Assembly (NCBI RefSeq): GCF_024139115.2
Contig: NC_085140.1
Span: 332,999,953 to 333,063,952, forward strand
Length of the DNA stretch: 64,000 nucleotides
Direction of reading: 5' to 3'
Origin: Armigeres subalbatus
Taxonomy: Eukaryota > Arthropoda > Insecta > Diptera > Culicidae
Part shown: positions 45,701-54,597 of the stretch, piece by piece
Layout of the letters: every line of letters starts with the position of its first letter
Position numbering within the stretch: the first letter of the stretch is position 1
Translations under genes and position numbers: made by a program
The notes under the pieces: generated by a model
What the model saw: only the letters and a program-made list of their open reading frames with translations
The model's database searches: none
Told to the model about the DNA's origin: nothing

Positions 45701-47545
45701 ATGGTGTCCGGCATGCGATTGATCTTACTCATGGCAATGAGGGCACTGATAACGAACGGTGTCAGTAGGAACTCTGGAATGTTTGCGAATGGCCTAAACA
45801 TTGCCACCACCTGGGACTCATCCAAACGGAACTCCGTGACGTTGGACAAGTGGTACAGAATAGTTTCTTCCGCTTCGCGTATCTCCTTGTCCGAGACAGG
45901 TTCTGAAAAATTTGAAATCAAGTTTATTTCTTATTCTTTTCTGTATATGTTTGTGTTAAGTATTTAGATTAATAAATTTTTCCACTTTTCCACATTTGTA
46001 AGGAAACTTTGTAAGCAAACAAAGAAATTGCTGATATTACTAGCAGGCTATTTCTTGTATATTATTTCAGCAAACTACTCAAATGGCCACGGTAAAGTTG
46101 AAGCAGAATAATACCCTTTGAGTATGTGCCATAAATTACTACAGCGGGGTCCGGAATTATCTGTTGTTATACCCTAGGTACCAACCAGAGAAATTAATGC
46201 AATAAAAAATCCTCGTTGATTCATACATTGCCAATCGAAATAGGTATAGCGTGAGGGTTCTTTACGGTCCACTTTTTGATACCTTATAGAAAATCAAATA
46301 TTGAGGGTAGTTTTGAATAGCCATCTTGTGTTGCGTGAGTAAAATTGTTTTTATCCACGATACTATGTTGGTGAACTGTTGAAGATAATAAATTTGGAAT
46401 TATTGTAATGTTTTATAATTTTTTATTGAAATGCGGAAAACTAGGGGGGTTACGATAATTCTTTTTTTCTCATAAAACAATGCTCTGTAATGTTCACAGA
46501 CGTGTCAGGTTGTTATACTTTTACAGAAACCCTATTTTTCTGCAGAATAATTTGAACACAAATTGCGGGATTTGTTTAGCAAGCAATCCAACAATGTGCA
46601 ACAATGCTAGTGTACTATGAGTTGTACTGGTTAAGTTAAATAGTAAAATAGTACAAGGTACGTATAAACTTACCAATGCTATCGAAATCCGTACTGTCAC
46701 CTCCGTCGTTAGACAGCATTTTCTTGTAGTAGTGCTTGTAAAAATACTTTTGCATTGCGTAGATTGGTAGCACCAGCAAGCTATTGTACTTCAAGCACAA
46801 GTGGAACAGCTGAAATGCCAACGCCGGAATCTCTAATGGCTCGAATCCTCGTATGGCATCGCAAACCTTCCCTACTGCTTGTGTCGTTTCTTCCCTGCTC
46901 AGCTGCACTTCTCGGAACATACCCGTGAACGAGGTCAATATAGAATTCTGGATCTTCATCTTGAACAAATCGTCTAAGACTTTTTTCCGATATTCATTCC
47001 CGGTCATAATGAATCCATTCGCGCTGAACTTTCCCACCTGCTCGTTCAGTAGTTTCAATACCTCCGGGAACAGATCCTTCCATCCCATGCATTTGGGATC
47101 TCCGGCGCGGATTGACTCCACGCAATACTCCATAATTTCTACCAGCTGTTCCGAGCCGTACTTGGGCAAGTCCAGAACCAAACGAGACACGATGTCAAAC
47201 ACCAACTTCGTGTTCAGTTCGACACTGTTCAGCTTGTTAAGTACGGCCATAGTAACTTGGAACCGTTTCTCTTTGGACTTGCTCGAATGAGCCAATCCCA
47301 GTAGAATAAAGTGCCATAATGTGAATCCATCAGTGGAAACTATGTTCGATGCTACCAAATCGGTCAGCTAGAAATTATAAACAACATCCATAAGGCCATT
47401 AGATTTTATCGTGCTTCGGCTTCAAACTAAATTTGCATTTAATGCTCACCTCCTTGTTTGGAATTCGTTCCAAGATCTCCTTCAGTTCATCGTTCTTCTT
47501 CTGTTGCCCAAGTTTTATTATAGCAGCCGCTACGTTTGGAGCCAT
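18004..47545 (-). CDS. FANCI: Fanconi anemia group I protein, ten exons
   Basis: FANCI binds FANCD2. The ID complex is monoubiquitinated by the FANCL core complex and clamps DNA at interstrand crosslinks. Exons on the - strand: 47545-47450, 47367-46674, 45902-45247, 21717-21380, 21317-20924, 20842-20678, 20617-20466, 20399-19543, 19103-18887, 18826-18004. All junctions are GT-AG, phases agree, and the CDS is 4392 nt (1463 residues; human 1328). Recognition: [19 protein letters not shown] at the N-terminus; VLRKAMY with Lys515, the counterpart of human ubiquitinated Lys523; TQ at 557 and SQ at 568, near the human ATR-phosphorylated S/TQ cluster; and [20 protein letters not shown] with TVRDFRIK near the C-terminus. 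The tail is acidic then lysine-rich ([10 protein letters not shown]), a likely nuclear signal. Intron 3 is 23,529 bp; the others are 60 to about 770 bp. I could not check expression. Confidence 0.95.
21780..22095. other. Unassigned intronic sequence
   Basis: Between the FANCI acceptor region and a non-LTR endonuclease relic. It has no domain, and the short ORFs on both strands are low complexity. Confidence 0.35.
22096..22325 (-). pseudogene. Non-LTR endonuclease fragment (Jockey/R1-like)
   Basis: The - strand reads [15 protein letters not shown], then [22 protein letters not shown] and GFVIA. This follows the order xxVALLxEPY...WxADxSxxAAIW...PIQEV...GFVxA of the APE domain start in Jockey/R1-type elements. 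It is separated from copy A by a junction near 22340 and contains shifts. It is a different family from copies A and B. Confidence 0.6.
22340..24050 (-). pseudogene. Copy A endonuclease-RT linker and reverse transcriptase
   Basis: RT blocks in order: [63 protein letters not shown] (first catalytic Asp), [13 protein letters not shown] (the FADD catalytic pair) and [27 protein letters not shown] follows and stops at about 22340. The segment linking the Gly-Gly-rich [10 protein letters not shown] motif is damaged. Frames change at about 23490, 22920 and 22500. Confidence 0.88.
24055..25212. mobile_element. AT-rich insertion inside copy A
   Basis: Copy B runs uninterrupted through the equivalent site (near 34760), so this 1.15 kb entered copy A later. 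It begins with a palindromic ATAATATATACGTATAATACGTAT run. I see no coding domain, no clear inverted termini and no secure target duplication. Confidence 0.65.
25213..26056 (-). pseudogene. Copy A APE endonuclease
   Basis: The frame reads [16 protein letters not shown] (catalytic Asn region), VVALQEICW (catalytic Glu), [19 protein letters not shown] and [11 protein letters not shown] (GDxNA). [16 protein letters not shown] and SDHYLVA follow (catalytic SDH). The frame breaks near 25810 and 25500. The domain is almost complete, and copy B confirms the order. Confidence 0.88.
26090..26740 (-). pseudogene. Copy A ORF1 (gag-like, zinc knuckles)
   Basis: It opens in the text [19 protein letters not shown] and runs to VKVGWSVCP. 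After a shift come a CCHC knuckle [14 protein letters not shown] (26484-26443) and a second one, CRRCGAEGH, broken by a stop. The ORF1 of such elements packages RNA. A later frame leads into the linker before the endonuclease. Its N-terminus is missing at the junction near 26745. Confidence 0.75.
26751..26930 (-). repeat. Possible 3' LTR of gypsy element 2
   Basis: Downstream of the integrase stop, the - strand has a purine tract ACTGGGGAGG and then a candidate start at TGTGGGTATCGAATGG. It contains AATAAA and AATAAATT near 26800. There is no second LTR in the window to confirm this. Confidence 0.35.
27000..27972 (-). pseudogene. Gypsy 2 integrase
   Basis: The zinc region [16 protein letters not shown] and [12 protein letters not shown] (27972-27800) is followed by the core: [16 protein letters not shown] (first Asp), [11 protein letters not shown] (second Asp) and [19 protein letters not shown] (catalytic Glu). 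The C-terminal region has [16 protein letters not shown] and [11 protein letters not shown]. The core is split over frames near 27750 and 27375. All three catalytic residues survive. Confidence 0.9.
28109..29533. other. Interior of the hAT-like element, no genes
   Basis: AT-rich sequence. A motif GAAGCAGTTT(T/C)CCAGCCGTAC occurs twice (about 28608 and 28960) with similar downstream text, an old internal duplication. No coding sequence is recognised. Confidence 0.4.
29534..29673. repeat. 140-bp dispersed repeat, copy 2
   Basis: Same length as 2827-2966, with about four base differences. It sits inside the hAT-like insertion, so it is one of the latest arrivals here. Confidence 0.75.
29674..31025. 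other. Interior of the hAT-like element, nothing recognised
   Basis: No transposase motif on either strand. ORFs up to 74 codons at 29990-30214 and 30700-30915 lack known domains. Confidence 0.4.
31164..32110. other. Sequence between the two right-end-like termini
   Basis: It is neither gypsy nor copy B sequence. It follows the internal CCAGGCCTGG and precedes the outer AGTCACT-rich terminus. No coding region is seen. Confidence 0.4.
32229..32536 (-). pseudogene. Gypsy 2 RNase H tail and integrase spacer
   Basis: The text [20 protein letters not shown] is the hallmark end of gypsy RNase H (HVxGxDNxVADALSR). A spacer up to [10 protein letters not shown] follows, just before the integrase zinc region that resumes at 27972. 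Confidence 0.9.
32537..32550. repeat. Target site duplication of non-LTR copy B (left)
   Basis: CGTGCTACAATCTA here and CGTGCGTCAATCTA at 35816-35829 differ at two bases. They bracket copy B exactly. Confidence 0.8.
32640..33114 (-). pseudogene. Copy B ORF2 C-terminal region
   Basis: After a frameshift near 33114 the reading continues with [42 protein letters not shown] and [13 protein letters not shown]. This is the usual post-RT domain of the family. It ends close to the 3' tail. Confidence 0.85.
33111..34740 (-). pseudogene. Copy B linker and reverse transcriptase
   Basis: The longest open piece (34475-33111, 454 codons) has [14 protein letters not shown] linker text, then [40 protein letters not shown] and [33 protein letters not shown] (catalytic Asp), [20 protein letters not shown] and [13 protein letters not shown] (FADD) follow, with [12 protein letters not shown] after them. 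All RT motifs are intact in one frame. The linker upstream (34735-34406) is in a different frame. Confidence 0.9.
34886..35480 (-). pseudogene. Copy B APE endonuclease
   Basis: It reads [38 protein letters not shown] and, after a shift near 34886, [16 protein letters not shown] then SDHYLVAV at about 34780. The upstream catalytic Glu block (VVALQEIC) is in another frame near 35370. It is damaged by at least two shifts. Confidence 0.85.
35830..36330 (-). pseudogene. Gypsy 2 RNase H domain
   Basis: [18 protein letters not shown] (first catalytic Asp), [21 protein letters not shown] (catalytic Glu) and [14 protein letters not shown] (third acidic residue) are present. It is cut after NSNC by copy B. 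Its N-terminal part ([20 protein letters not shown]) is the thumb-to-RNase H linker. Confidence 0.92.
36335..36585 (-). pseudogene. Gypsy 2 reverse transcriptase C-terminal piece
   Basis: [12 protein letters not shown] (family FxxxPFGL), [10 protein letters not shown] and [13 protein letters not shown] mark the palm. The family YxDD is FIDV here, so the catalytic pair is lost. [13 protein letters not shown] follows and then a stop. The copy ends at about 36585, where an unrelated repeat begins. Confidence 0.85.
36586..36703 (+). repeat. Repeat R, left part of copy 1 (split by the hAT-like composite)
   Basis: The block GGGGTCCAGAATTAT...GCGGAAAACTAGGGGG...TGTAATGTTCACAGATGTGT continues at 44363-44419 (TTTTACAGATACCCTATTTTTC...GAACACAAATTG). 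An intact second copy is at 46437-46567. Confidence 0.75.
37030..38580. repeat. Degenerate GGAATTCC satellite-like tract
   Basis: About 1.5 kb of variations on (C/G)GGAAATTCCTTCxGGAATTTC, pyrimidine-rich first, purine-rich at about 37800-38100, then pyrimidine-rich again. It has no coding meaning. The same style recurs at 43545, 48480, 51690, 53520 and 54895. Confidence 0.7.
39233..39284. repeat. Short perfect hairpin
   Basis: An 18-bp stem (GAAAACAAGACAACAGCC and its complement) around a 16-base loop. Confidence 0.75.
39661..41086. mobile_element. Nested element with ATAGCCTATTCAGATT ends
   Basis: ATAGCCTATTCAGATT at 39661-39676 and its perfect complement at 41071-41086. Similarity continues inward (GGGCTATTTATGAC against ACGCCATTAATGAC). 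The interior is AT-rich and has a short TATATATACATCCCAT microsatellite near 40360. No transposase is visible. Confidence 0.7.
41208..43005. mobile_element. Nested hAT-like element with CATTGGCGTAACTA ends
   Basis: Left CATTGGCGTAACTA then G/C-rich AGGGGGGCTATAGCCCC; right end the complement, preceded by TTAGCCCCCCCTAGAATTTT, which also occurs near the left end. The flanks ACTAGACC (41200) and ACTAGACA (43006) form an 8-bp duplication with one mismatch. No transposase is recognised. Confidence 0.8.
43545..43930. repeat. GGAATTCC-type degenerate tract
   Basis: Same style of repeated AATTCCTTCxGAAATTTC as 37030-38580. It lies on the other side of the nested transposons, so it is probably the far half of the same tract. 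Confidence 0.65.
44363..44419 (+). repeat. Repeat R copy 1, right part
   Basis: It continues the block interrupted at 36703, ending GAACACAAATTG. Compare 46510-46567. Confidence 0.7.
44420..45010 (-). pseudogene. Non-LTR ORF1 fragment
   Basis: Two frames on the - strand read [13 protein letters not shown]...[16 protein letters not shown] and [20 protein letters not shown] followed by RAMRSDEKL. The EAIxVKAxxGxSYADVLRxMR block is characteristic of ORF1 in I/Jockey/R1-type elements, just before the zinc knuckles. The fragment stops at repeat R. It is a relic with at least one frameshift near 44745. Confidence 0.6.
45011..45240. other. Intronic sequence next to FANCI exon 3
   Basis: Probably the 5' part of the ORF1 relic plus native intron. 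The FANCI donor is at 45246. Confidence 0.4.
45247..47545 (-). CDS. FANCI: FANCI exons 1-3 (N-terminal 482 codons)
   Basis: Exon 1 (47545-47450, 32 codons, [15 protein letters not shown]...) ends in phase 0 at GTGAGC. Exon 2 (47367-46674) runs from [10 protein letters not shown] to a split Glu codon at GTAAGT. Exon 3 (45902-45247) begins [13 protein letters not shown] and ends YILEYLIL at GTAAGT. These exons form the helical solenoid that contacts FANCD2 and holds regions such as [11 protein letters not shown] (human FKDVPLTAEE) and [14 protein letters not shown] (human LQEIPPLVYQLL). The start ATG is preceded by in-frame stops and fits the family N-terminus. Confidence 0.93.
46437..46567 (+). 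repeat. Repeat R copy 2 (uninterrupted)
   Basis: GCGGAAAACTAGGGGGGTTAC to GAACACAAATTG, lying in FANCI intron 2 (45903-46673). It gives the empty-site sequence GGTTGTTATACTTTTACAG for the 36704-44362 insertion. Text similar to the upstream flank of copy 1 (CGGGGTCCGGAATTAT) is found earlier at 46144, separated by about 270 bp of extra sequence. Confidence 0.7.
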
Positions 47546-48480
47546 TTTATAAGTATGATTACTTTAACAATAAAATTAAACTTTTAAAAACTACATTACT
47601 GAAAACGCTCAAAACATGAAATAACATGACACCAAAATGCGCGCCCGTTCGCTCTGCCGGCGACTGTTGTTTTGGTTTTATGTTTTGTCGCTCGCTCGCA
47701 GCTTGCAACATTTGTACATGCAACATAAGGTGCGCGTGACAGAGGGTGCAGTTTCCCGCTCGGAAATTTGTTCTAGACATCTCCGCGATATCTCTGAGAC
47801 AAAATGTTGAGTCTCCTAGATATTTTCTTCGATGTCTAGAACCTGTCAGACTCAATAGAGGTAATAAACTATAGAGGACGATCAAATCCGCCTCAAATGC
47901 AACAACCGTTTAAACCGGTGTCTACTTCAAATTTTAGACGAGTAAACCGTTTGAACCGAAAGGGATTTGACATATCGATTCTCTTAGATAACGCAGAGAT
48001 ATCTAAAAGACATGGGTACCACAGTTCTTCTAGATTTTTGCTAGATGTGGTAGAGACATGGGTACCTACTGATTCTTCTTCTTTTTGTTCTTGTTTGTTT
48101 TCGGTTTGTTTACTTTGGAAACTATTTAAGCATTTTGTTATAAATTTTATTATAAATATCTATTTTATTAGTTTTTTTGCATGACATCGATGAGGTGCAG
48201 CAGACAGAACCCCTCGACGGTAAATAGGCGATAGCGCCGTCGTTCAAACTGGCCACTCCAAGGTACGGCTACGGGAAATTGGCCCATAAGAAGGATCCTA
48301 TTCGAATGGAAGAAAGGATTATTTTAATGGGCTTGAAGAGAATTTGCCAGGAAGGACATTATGCAACACTATCGGATCCTTTCTATATTAAATTTGATAT
48401 TAGGTCTATCACGATCCTTTCCGTATAAAATGTGTCATCAGGATTATTTCAATTTTTCTCGGGAAATAAGGGTTCTATTC
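47546..48480. other. Upstream region of FANCI, promoter not resolved
   Basis: A G/C-richer stretch at about 47635-47765 (GCGCGCCCGTTCGCTCTGCC, CGCTCGCTCGCAGCTTGC) lies 90-220 bp upstream of the FANCI ATG and could hold the start site. No TATA box is evident. Beyond 47780 the sequence has partially repeated GATATCTCTGxG words and no gene. Confidence 0.35.
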
Positions 48481-49340
48481 GATAATCTTTGAGAATTTCA
48501 TTAGGAATTTTTTTTTTATTCGATTTGAATAATTTCTGATTTCCGCTCGGATTGAGGATTCCATTCATAATTCTTTGAGAATTAATTCCGAAACCCTTTG
48601 ATGATTCAATTCTAAACCTTTCCGAAATTACTGAATGGAATTCAGAATGAACCTCAAAAGTGAAAGTATATATACCGAATCGAACTCCGAAAGAATAGCG
48701 AATGAAATCAAAAAACAAGTTCAAATTGAATTCAAAATTATCCCGAATGAAATATTCATATGATTCCTTTTGGAATTCTCAAAAAATATCGTATGGAATC
48801 CTGAAAGAATGCAGATTTAACAACGGAAGCACTGTTTGCGGAATCTCTCCTCCACACATTCCAAGCGAATTTTTCCAGTTATTTTGAGGAAATTCTTCCA
48901 GCTATTTCGATAAAATTTTATCTGGACTCAAAAAGAATTCCCCAGGATATGCATTAGAATTCCTTTAGTTATTTTGAGAATTCCACCAGAAGTTACGAGA
49001 TAATTCCACCTAAAGTTCCGAGAGATTTACTCCAGTTATTCTGTTGCATGTCCTCCAGCTACTTTCGATAGAACTCCACCAGGATTTTTCTTGGAAGGCT
49101 TGTTGGATTTCTGACTAATTACCTGAAAGTACTCTCTTGGAATTCATGGAATCTTTTTAGAATTTGTGGAGCTCTTAGTGGAATAATCTCAGAACACCTG
49201 GTGGAATTCTCTCGGATCTCCTGATTAAAATTCTTCCGGAACTTTCGGTGAAAAAATCTAGGAACTCCTGGTGAAATTATTTCGAAACTTCTGGTGGAAC
49301 TCTATCGGAACTCTTGATGGAATATCTCGACCTGCTGGGA
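48480..49340. repeat. Degenerate GGAATTCC-type tract
   Basis: Variations on CTTTGAGAATTxCxTT, then CCACCAGGAxTTxxTxGGA. ORFs within it are short and not conserved in either frame. Confidence 0.6.
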
Positions 49341-50376
49341 CAATTCTTTTCGGGCGGTTCGCGGCCAATGTTGAGCATGGCAGTACAGATCCCTCGGAAC
49401 AAAACCTTGAAAGTACTGCCGTTTTGGGATGACGAAGGGCGAGACACTACATTATTCGAAAATTATAAATAGTTTTTATTAATGCGGATACAAAAAATAT
49501 TAGTAGTTTACCTCAATTAGCGGAAATAAACAAGAATTACATTTTAAACCATGAGTAAAGTTAACTTTTCAGGAAGCTGAAAACCTGAAAACACGTTTCC
49601 TGCTTTTCCAACCGGTGCTTTTCGACAGTTGCTTCATTTACTTGTGTGCGCCGAACCGGTGCAGTTTACGCATACTTATAATACAATTTATACGGAATTG
49701 TACAGTGGTTCAGAACCAAGATAAGTGTATGAGCCTAAACGAAGGGGTTCGTATCTTAACGAGGTAGAATCCTCTTCGCTTTTAGAAATCCTTCCATGCG
49801 GGTTGTTGCGAGTTGCGCGGTTTCACACAATCAGGGATGGATTCAGTTAATATTATAATTATAAGGACACACCTGTGGTACTTAACCCCAGAGTCTATTA
49901 TATATAGAGTTACGCAAAGAGTGAAGCCAAATCTACCTATTGAACTGTCAAACCGTCTACCTATCGAGCAAAGTAAACAAATGCTTGTTGGTAAGGCGGA
50001 AGTATTGTTATCGCCTAATGATTATTATGGCGAATTAAAACGCATGAATTGAAATGTATTAGATTTGTTCTAGAAACAGCTTCATAAAACTTCAATACAC
50101 CCCCCAATAAAGTAGCAACAAGAAACTCACGTGTTTGCACTCTGTGGGTGACTTGGTTATCGAATTAAAAAGCTTTAGCAGTGAACACTCCCGTGAAGTC
50201 ACTTTAAGGGTTGAACAAAAATCAAAGTTGCAAACAGAATAACAAGAAGATCATTCAGAATAAGTGTAAGAAGATCCTCTTTGCGCAACTCTATAAAGAA
50301 GATCCTCTTTGCGCAACTCTGCTTAAACCATGGTACAAGAGGACTAGAAAATTATTCTATAAGACTATCTTTGATA
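49341..50376. other. Unassigned sequence
   Basis: No domain is recognised. A + strand ORF of 79 codons (49813-50052) has no match I know. A 26-base tandem duplication (AAGATCCTCTTTGCGCAACT... twice) lies at about 50270-50322. Confidence 0.35.
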
Positions 50377-51689
50377 AAGGGGCCATCCAGAAACCACGTG
50401 GTCATATTTTTGAAGATTTTCAACCCCCCTCCCCCATGTGGCTTATCGTGGTCATTTGGCAGACCCCCCCCCCTATGACCACGTGGTTTTTTTTTCAAGT
50501 ACAAAAATTGAAAAACAACCTTATGTAACTAAAACATATGGTTAATCCGATCAATTTTGAAGATGGACAATTTCAATTGATTCAAAATCAAACTAAACCC
50601 AGCATGGAATTTATAAATTCATGAATTCGAAAATTTTGATGATGTTATCATGTTGTAATGTGTATCAGGTAGTAGGATATCTAGAACTCGCACACCTTAA
50701 ATGCATCAGGAGGATACGAAAAAATGTGGACTCGCGAATATCTTATGAAAATTTCGAGAAAAATTTATAATGGTTTAGAAATTTTCCAAAATGTCCCTAT
50801 ATTTTTATTTTTTTATTAGTGTTTTTTTTTAATAACTATAAAGTTCATCACTGAATATACCTATAGATTCCTTAGAGTATTTGGGACCTTCCATAGCTCT
50901 GGAGGTACTGGAAATTCTTAAGATATTAACCTCAGCGAAGCATCTGAACTGAAGTCCTACAACGAAAAGTTCATCAGAGGATCACAAAGTTAATATGTAA
51001 TCTTAGAGATGCAAATAAAACCCCCTACTGTTGTTTCTTTTAAGTAGCATTCCTGTAGAAATTTCAGTATTGTTTTTAGAATCATCAATATTAGAAATAA
51101 ATAATAACATTTTTTTTCTCAATTGTTCATTGCTAATATTGATTTATTCATGAAAATTTTGTATTTGTTGAACATTTTGATTTCTTTGTGGAAAATTCTT
51201 ATTTCATAATTGCAATTTTATAGACAATATGTGATTTTATAGATTTTATATGTGATTTTATAGACAATCTAAAACGCTGGGCATATATAACCCATCATTC
51301 CTGAAAGGGTTGAGATTTGTTTTGGAATTCAATTTCAATCGTTATTATAACACTATATTTTAACCTAGATTGTTTTAGGAATTGGAGTGTTTTTTTTCTG
51401 GACCACTGCCACTTTTTTTCATATCGCAGGAACCTCCTTAGTTCTAAGACCCTTTTATGAATTTAAAAAGCATTTTATTCAGAATTTCATGTTGATTTTT
51501 TAAATGCAAACTATGTCATAACCTTTTTCATGCGCAGAATTTTGTGCATTTAGAACATTTAGGTGCATTATTAATTTTTTCGATCAATTATCCTAATTAT
51601 TCAATATCATAAAAGCTAGGCTCCTTAAGCCTAAATTGTTGCCTACATTGCTTGGATTAATTTTAAATTCCAAGATCTTCTTTATTTTC

Positions 51690-52700
51690 AAGAATAATTA
51701 TTCTGGAGTTGTAAAGGAAACCCTTCGGAATATTGACAAGAAATTCTTCGGAGTCTCCACGGAAAAATCTTTAGAATTAAAACGGCATTTTTTTCCGAAA
51801 TTCTGTGGAAGAGTTCCGAAAAATGTTCGGTAGAAATTTTGAAGAACTAGAAGAATCCGTAGAAGGATCCGAAATGCATATTTACGATGAAAATTCCAAT
51901 AAACATTAAATTTCGAAGAATTTCCAGTATAAATTAGAAAAAAAAATCCAGCTTACTTTTTTACAGAATCTCTGAAGATTTTTTTAAAAATCCTGGGCAA
52001 CTTTAATGAATCTTCAAAGGAAATTCTTCTAAATTTCCAACAGATTTTTTTTCGTTTTCCATAAGAAATTCTTAGAAATGTTCAGCAGTTTTTTTTTAAT
52101 TTCCAAAAGAAATTACTCGGAATATGCCAAAATATTTCCGATGGAAATTCCTAAGATTTTCCAGTAGAAAATCGAAAAAAGTTCATCTGGAACACCAATA
52201 ATGAATTTCCCGAGGAAATTCCGATGTTTTTACAAGTGGAAATAACGAAAAAAATATACTTTTGTAGTACTTGTAAAGGTTGTACTTTTGAAGCATTTCT
52301 AGTGGGAATTCCTTAAAAAATTGAATCAAAATTTTAAAGATTTTCTGATGTGGAAATTCCTTAAACTCTCTAAATAATTTCCTGTGCATCTTTGCATGGT
52401 AAAGATTTAAAGCAATGTTTAACTGAACCTACAAAGAAATCAGAATGACATCCCGAAGAAGAATGAATTCCCGATGAAATTTTGAAATGATTTCTGGTTC
52501 AAATTCACAAAACCTGAACCTTGAGAATTCTAAAGATTTATTCTTTGAAAATCCAAAGAATTTTTTGAAGATAATCCATAGACTCTTTCGTGGAAATTCT
52601 AAATAATGCCTCGAATAAAAAAATACTTGGATAATTTAAAAAAAATGTGATAGAATTCACAAAGAGCGTAAAAAAGTATTCCGAAAAAATTTCATTTCAA
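51690..52700. repeat. Degenerate GAAATTCC-type tract
   Basis: About 1 kb of reiterated xxGAAATTCTTxGGAATxTTCC words, more decayed than at 55 kb. No genes. Confidence 0.55.
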
Positions 52701-52811
52701 AATTCCAAAATTGAACTGGAAGTTGGTATGCTTTTCAACTTAGTATATTCTATTAGCATTTCCTCAGTTATAAATTGAAAGCTTTTATATGCCAGCCATT
52801 GCACGATTATA

Positions 52812-53358
52812 TAGGGTAAAATGCCCAATAGTAGACCCCCTAGTAGCGGAGTTTTGCTATTCCTGTCATAATGAATAGATATTTTCAACATATTAAACCT
52901 GCTTGATATCTAATAACAAGTTCTGCATATCCTCTTCATGATACATACATAAAACACTTAAATATACGACGTTATTCGTTGAAATTATCATTTTAAAGTC
53001 TTACTGAATTCGCCCTATAGTAGACCCCTGAAGTCCATAATAGGAAATTGCTTCCCTATAGTCGACACTTCATTTGATTTTCATGTTTCGTTTCGGGACG
53101 TTCTTCTTCCCTATTATGGACCCCCAAAATATTCCTATAATGGACACTCTCGTGTTTATTTTTTATAGAATTGTAAAAAAAAACATCCAATTTTACTGTC
53201 CATACGATTTCCAATGCATGTAATCAAATCATAGGACTGTAAGGGAGGTTCCCCCGATGGAATTTCATAGCAAAATGTTTACATTGTGCTGTAATAATGC
53301 AAAAATAACTGGAGGGTCCACTATTGGTTGGGGGTCCACTATTGGGCACTTTACCCTA
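52812..53358. mobile_element. TA-flanked MITE (547 bp)
   Basis: Left TAGGGTAAAATGCCCAATAG then TAGACCCCC. The right end is the complement of TAGGGTAAAGTGCCCAATAG then TGGACCCCC, so 27 of 29 terminal bases pair. The ends are TA. Interior motifs (ATAGTAGACCCCTGAAG, TATAATGGACACTC) repeat the terminal words. It is of Tc1/mariner type by its TA boundaries. Confidence 0.85.
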
Positions 53359-53359
53359 T

Positions 53360-53535
53360 CTTGTGTAACAAGTACGATGGATACACTATACCAAGGTGTC
53401 GAGAATGTTTCCCACCCGAAAACATCCTAGACAGGAACGAGAATCTAACTCGTCACTCGCCAATCCGGAGGCAATCCTACGCCTTTGCTCGCAAGGCTAA
53501 CTGGAGACTGAACATTTTGAAGTGCACTCCTTAAA
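53360..53535. other. SINE/tRNA-like fragment (uncertain)
   Basis: GGTGTCGAGAATGTTTCCCA ... CTCGTCACTCGCCAATCCGG ... CGCTCGCAAGGCTAACTGG has the look of a degenerate tRNA-derived head, but I cannot fold it convincingly into a tRNA. Confidence 0.2.
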
Positions 53536-54597
53536 ATGTTCGAAAAACTTCTTTTGGAAATGAAAAAGAATTTCTGGTGAAGATTCGGAAGAACTTGTCG
53601 AAGAAATTCATTAGAATGTTTTTCCACCGAAAATTATATGTATTTTTCACGGGACTGTTTTGAATTTTCAGACAGCATTCACATGGATTTTTTTTTGAGT
53701 TTTAGGGAAAATTTTCGGGATTTACACTGGAGATGTTTTGTTTATTTTTTTTTTTTCATTATCAATTTGTAGCAAAATTTCCAAGCAAATTTTTTCAGAG
53801 AGAATTGTTCAAAAAAAAATTCTGAATGCCAGCACTTTATCAGGATTATATGGAGTAATGTCAAAGTTTTTACAGGAAATTTCTTTACTTGATTTTTCCT
53901 GAATATCCACAAGAAATTCTTTTGAATTTTTCTTCTTAAGATTTTTTCTTGGATTATTGTAAAAACATGAACATTTTTCAAAATTGTACCTGCAGTCCGC
54001 TAATGCAAAAGTGTCGGCGGCGTGATGCCAAAAACCATCTGCGGCGGAATTTTTTTAAATATTTTCCAAATTTTTTGTGTGGAAATTGAGACTGAATCGC
54101 AACCTGTTTTTTATTTTATTTTTGTATGGATATAGGATCTTAGGCTAAGATGGTCAAATAACGCAGATATGCATCGACGTTGCGACCGACGCTGCGTTAT
54201 CGATTTTTCTCGATGCACACCATACGTCTTTTTACGGCTGAGTTGAAAAGACGCTACGTGGGCATCGGCCCTTAGATGCGCTTTGCGTTTAATGATTAAA
54301 TCAATCAATTTTAATGATTTGTATTTTTTACACCGATATTGTTATTCACCAAAAGTTTTTCGTGTAAAAAAAAACCACGTGGTTCGAGAGCAACACCCCC
54401 TTCCCCCCATGTGGCTTATCGTGGTCATTTTCCAAACCCCCCCCCCCATATATGACCACGTGGTTTCTGGACGGCCCCAAAGACAATAATCGGTACGGTA
54501 CTCATTTCAAAATTCTTGTACCATGATACTTGATGCTTTATTTTTAAAATTCTACTCTCCACGTGGTTGAATGTGTTAGATTACAGTTCTATCACTT

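Larger units (their letters stand above)
50377..54477. mobile_element. Composite bounded by CCACGTGG-rich ends
   Basis: The left block 50377-50495 begins GGGGCCATCCAGAAACCACG; the right block 54370-54477 ends CGTGGTTTCTGGACGGCCCC. Both contain CCCCCATGTGGCTTATCGTG and a C-run before ATGACCACGTGGTTT. The outer ends are inverted, but the inner motif is in the same orientation in both, so this is either one large element or two MITE copies that were each truncated. The interior is mostly AT-rich non-coding sequence. Confidence 0.6.

Noticed and set aside
45499..45967. + strand ORFs of 89 and 150 codons
   Set aside because: Antisense to FANCI exon 3.
47559..47885. 108-codon ORF immediately upstream of FANCI on the same strand
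   Set aside because: No domain and low similarity to anything recognised. It lies where promoter and 5' UTR are expected.
53360..53535. Possible tRNA gene
   Set aside because: The T-loop and acceptor stem cannot be formed convincingly. At best it is a tRNA-derived SINE remnant.
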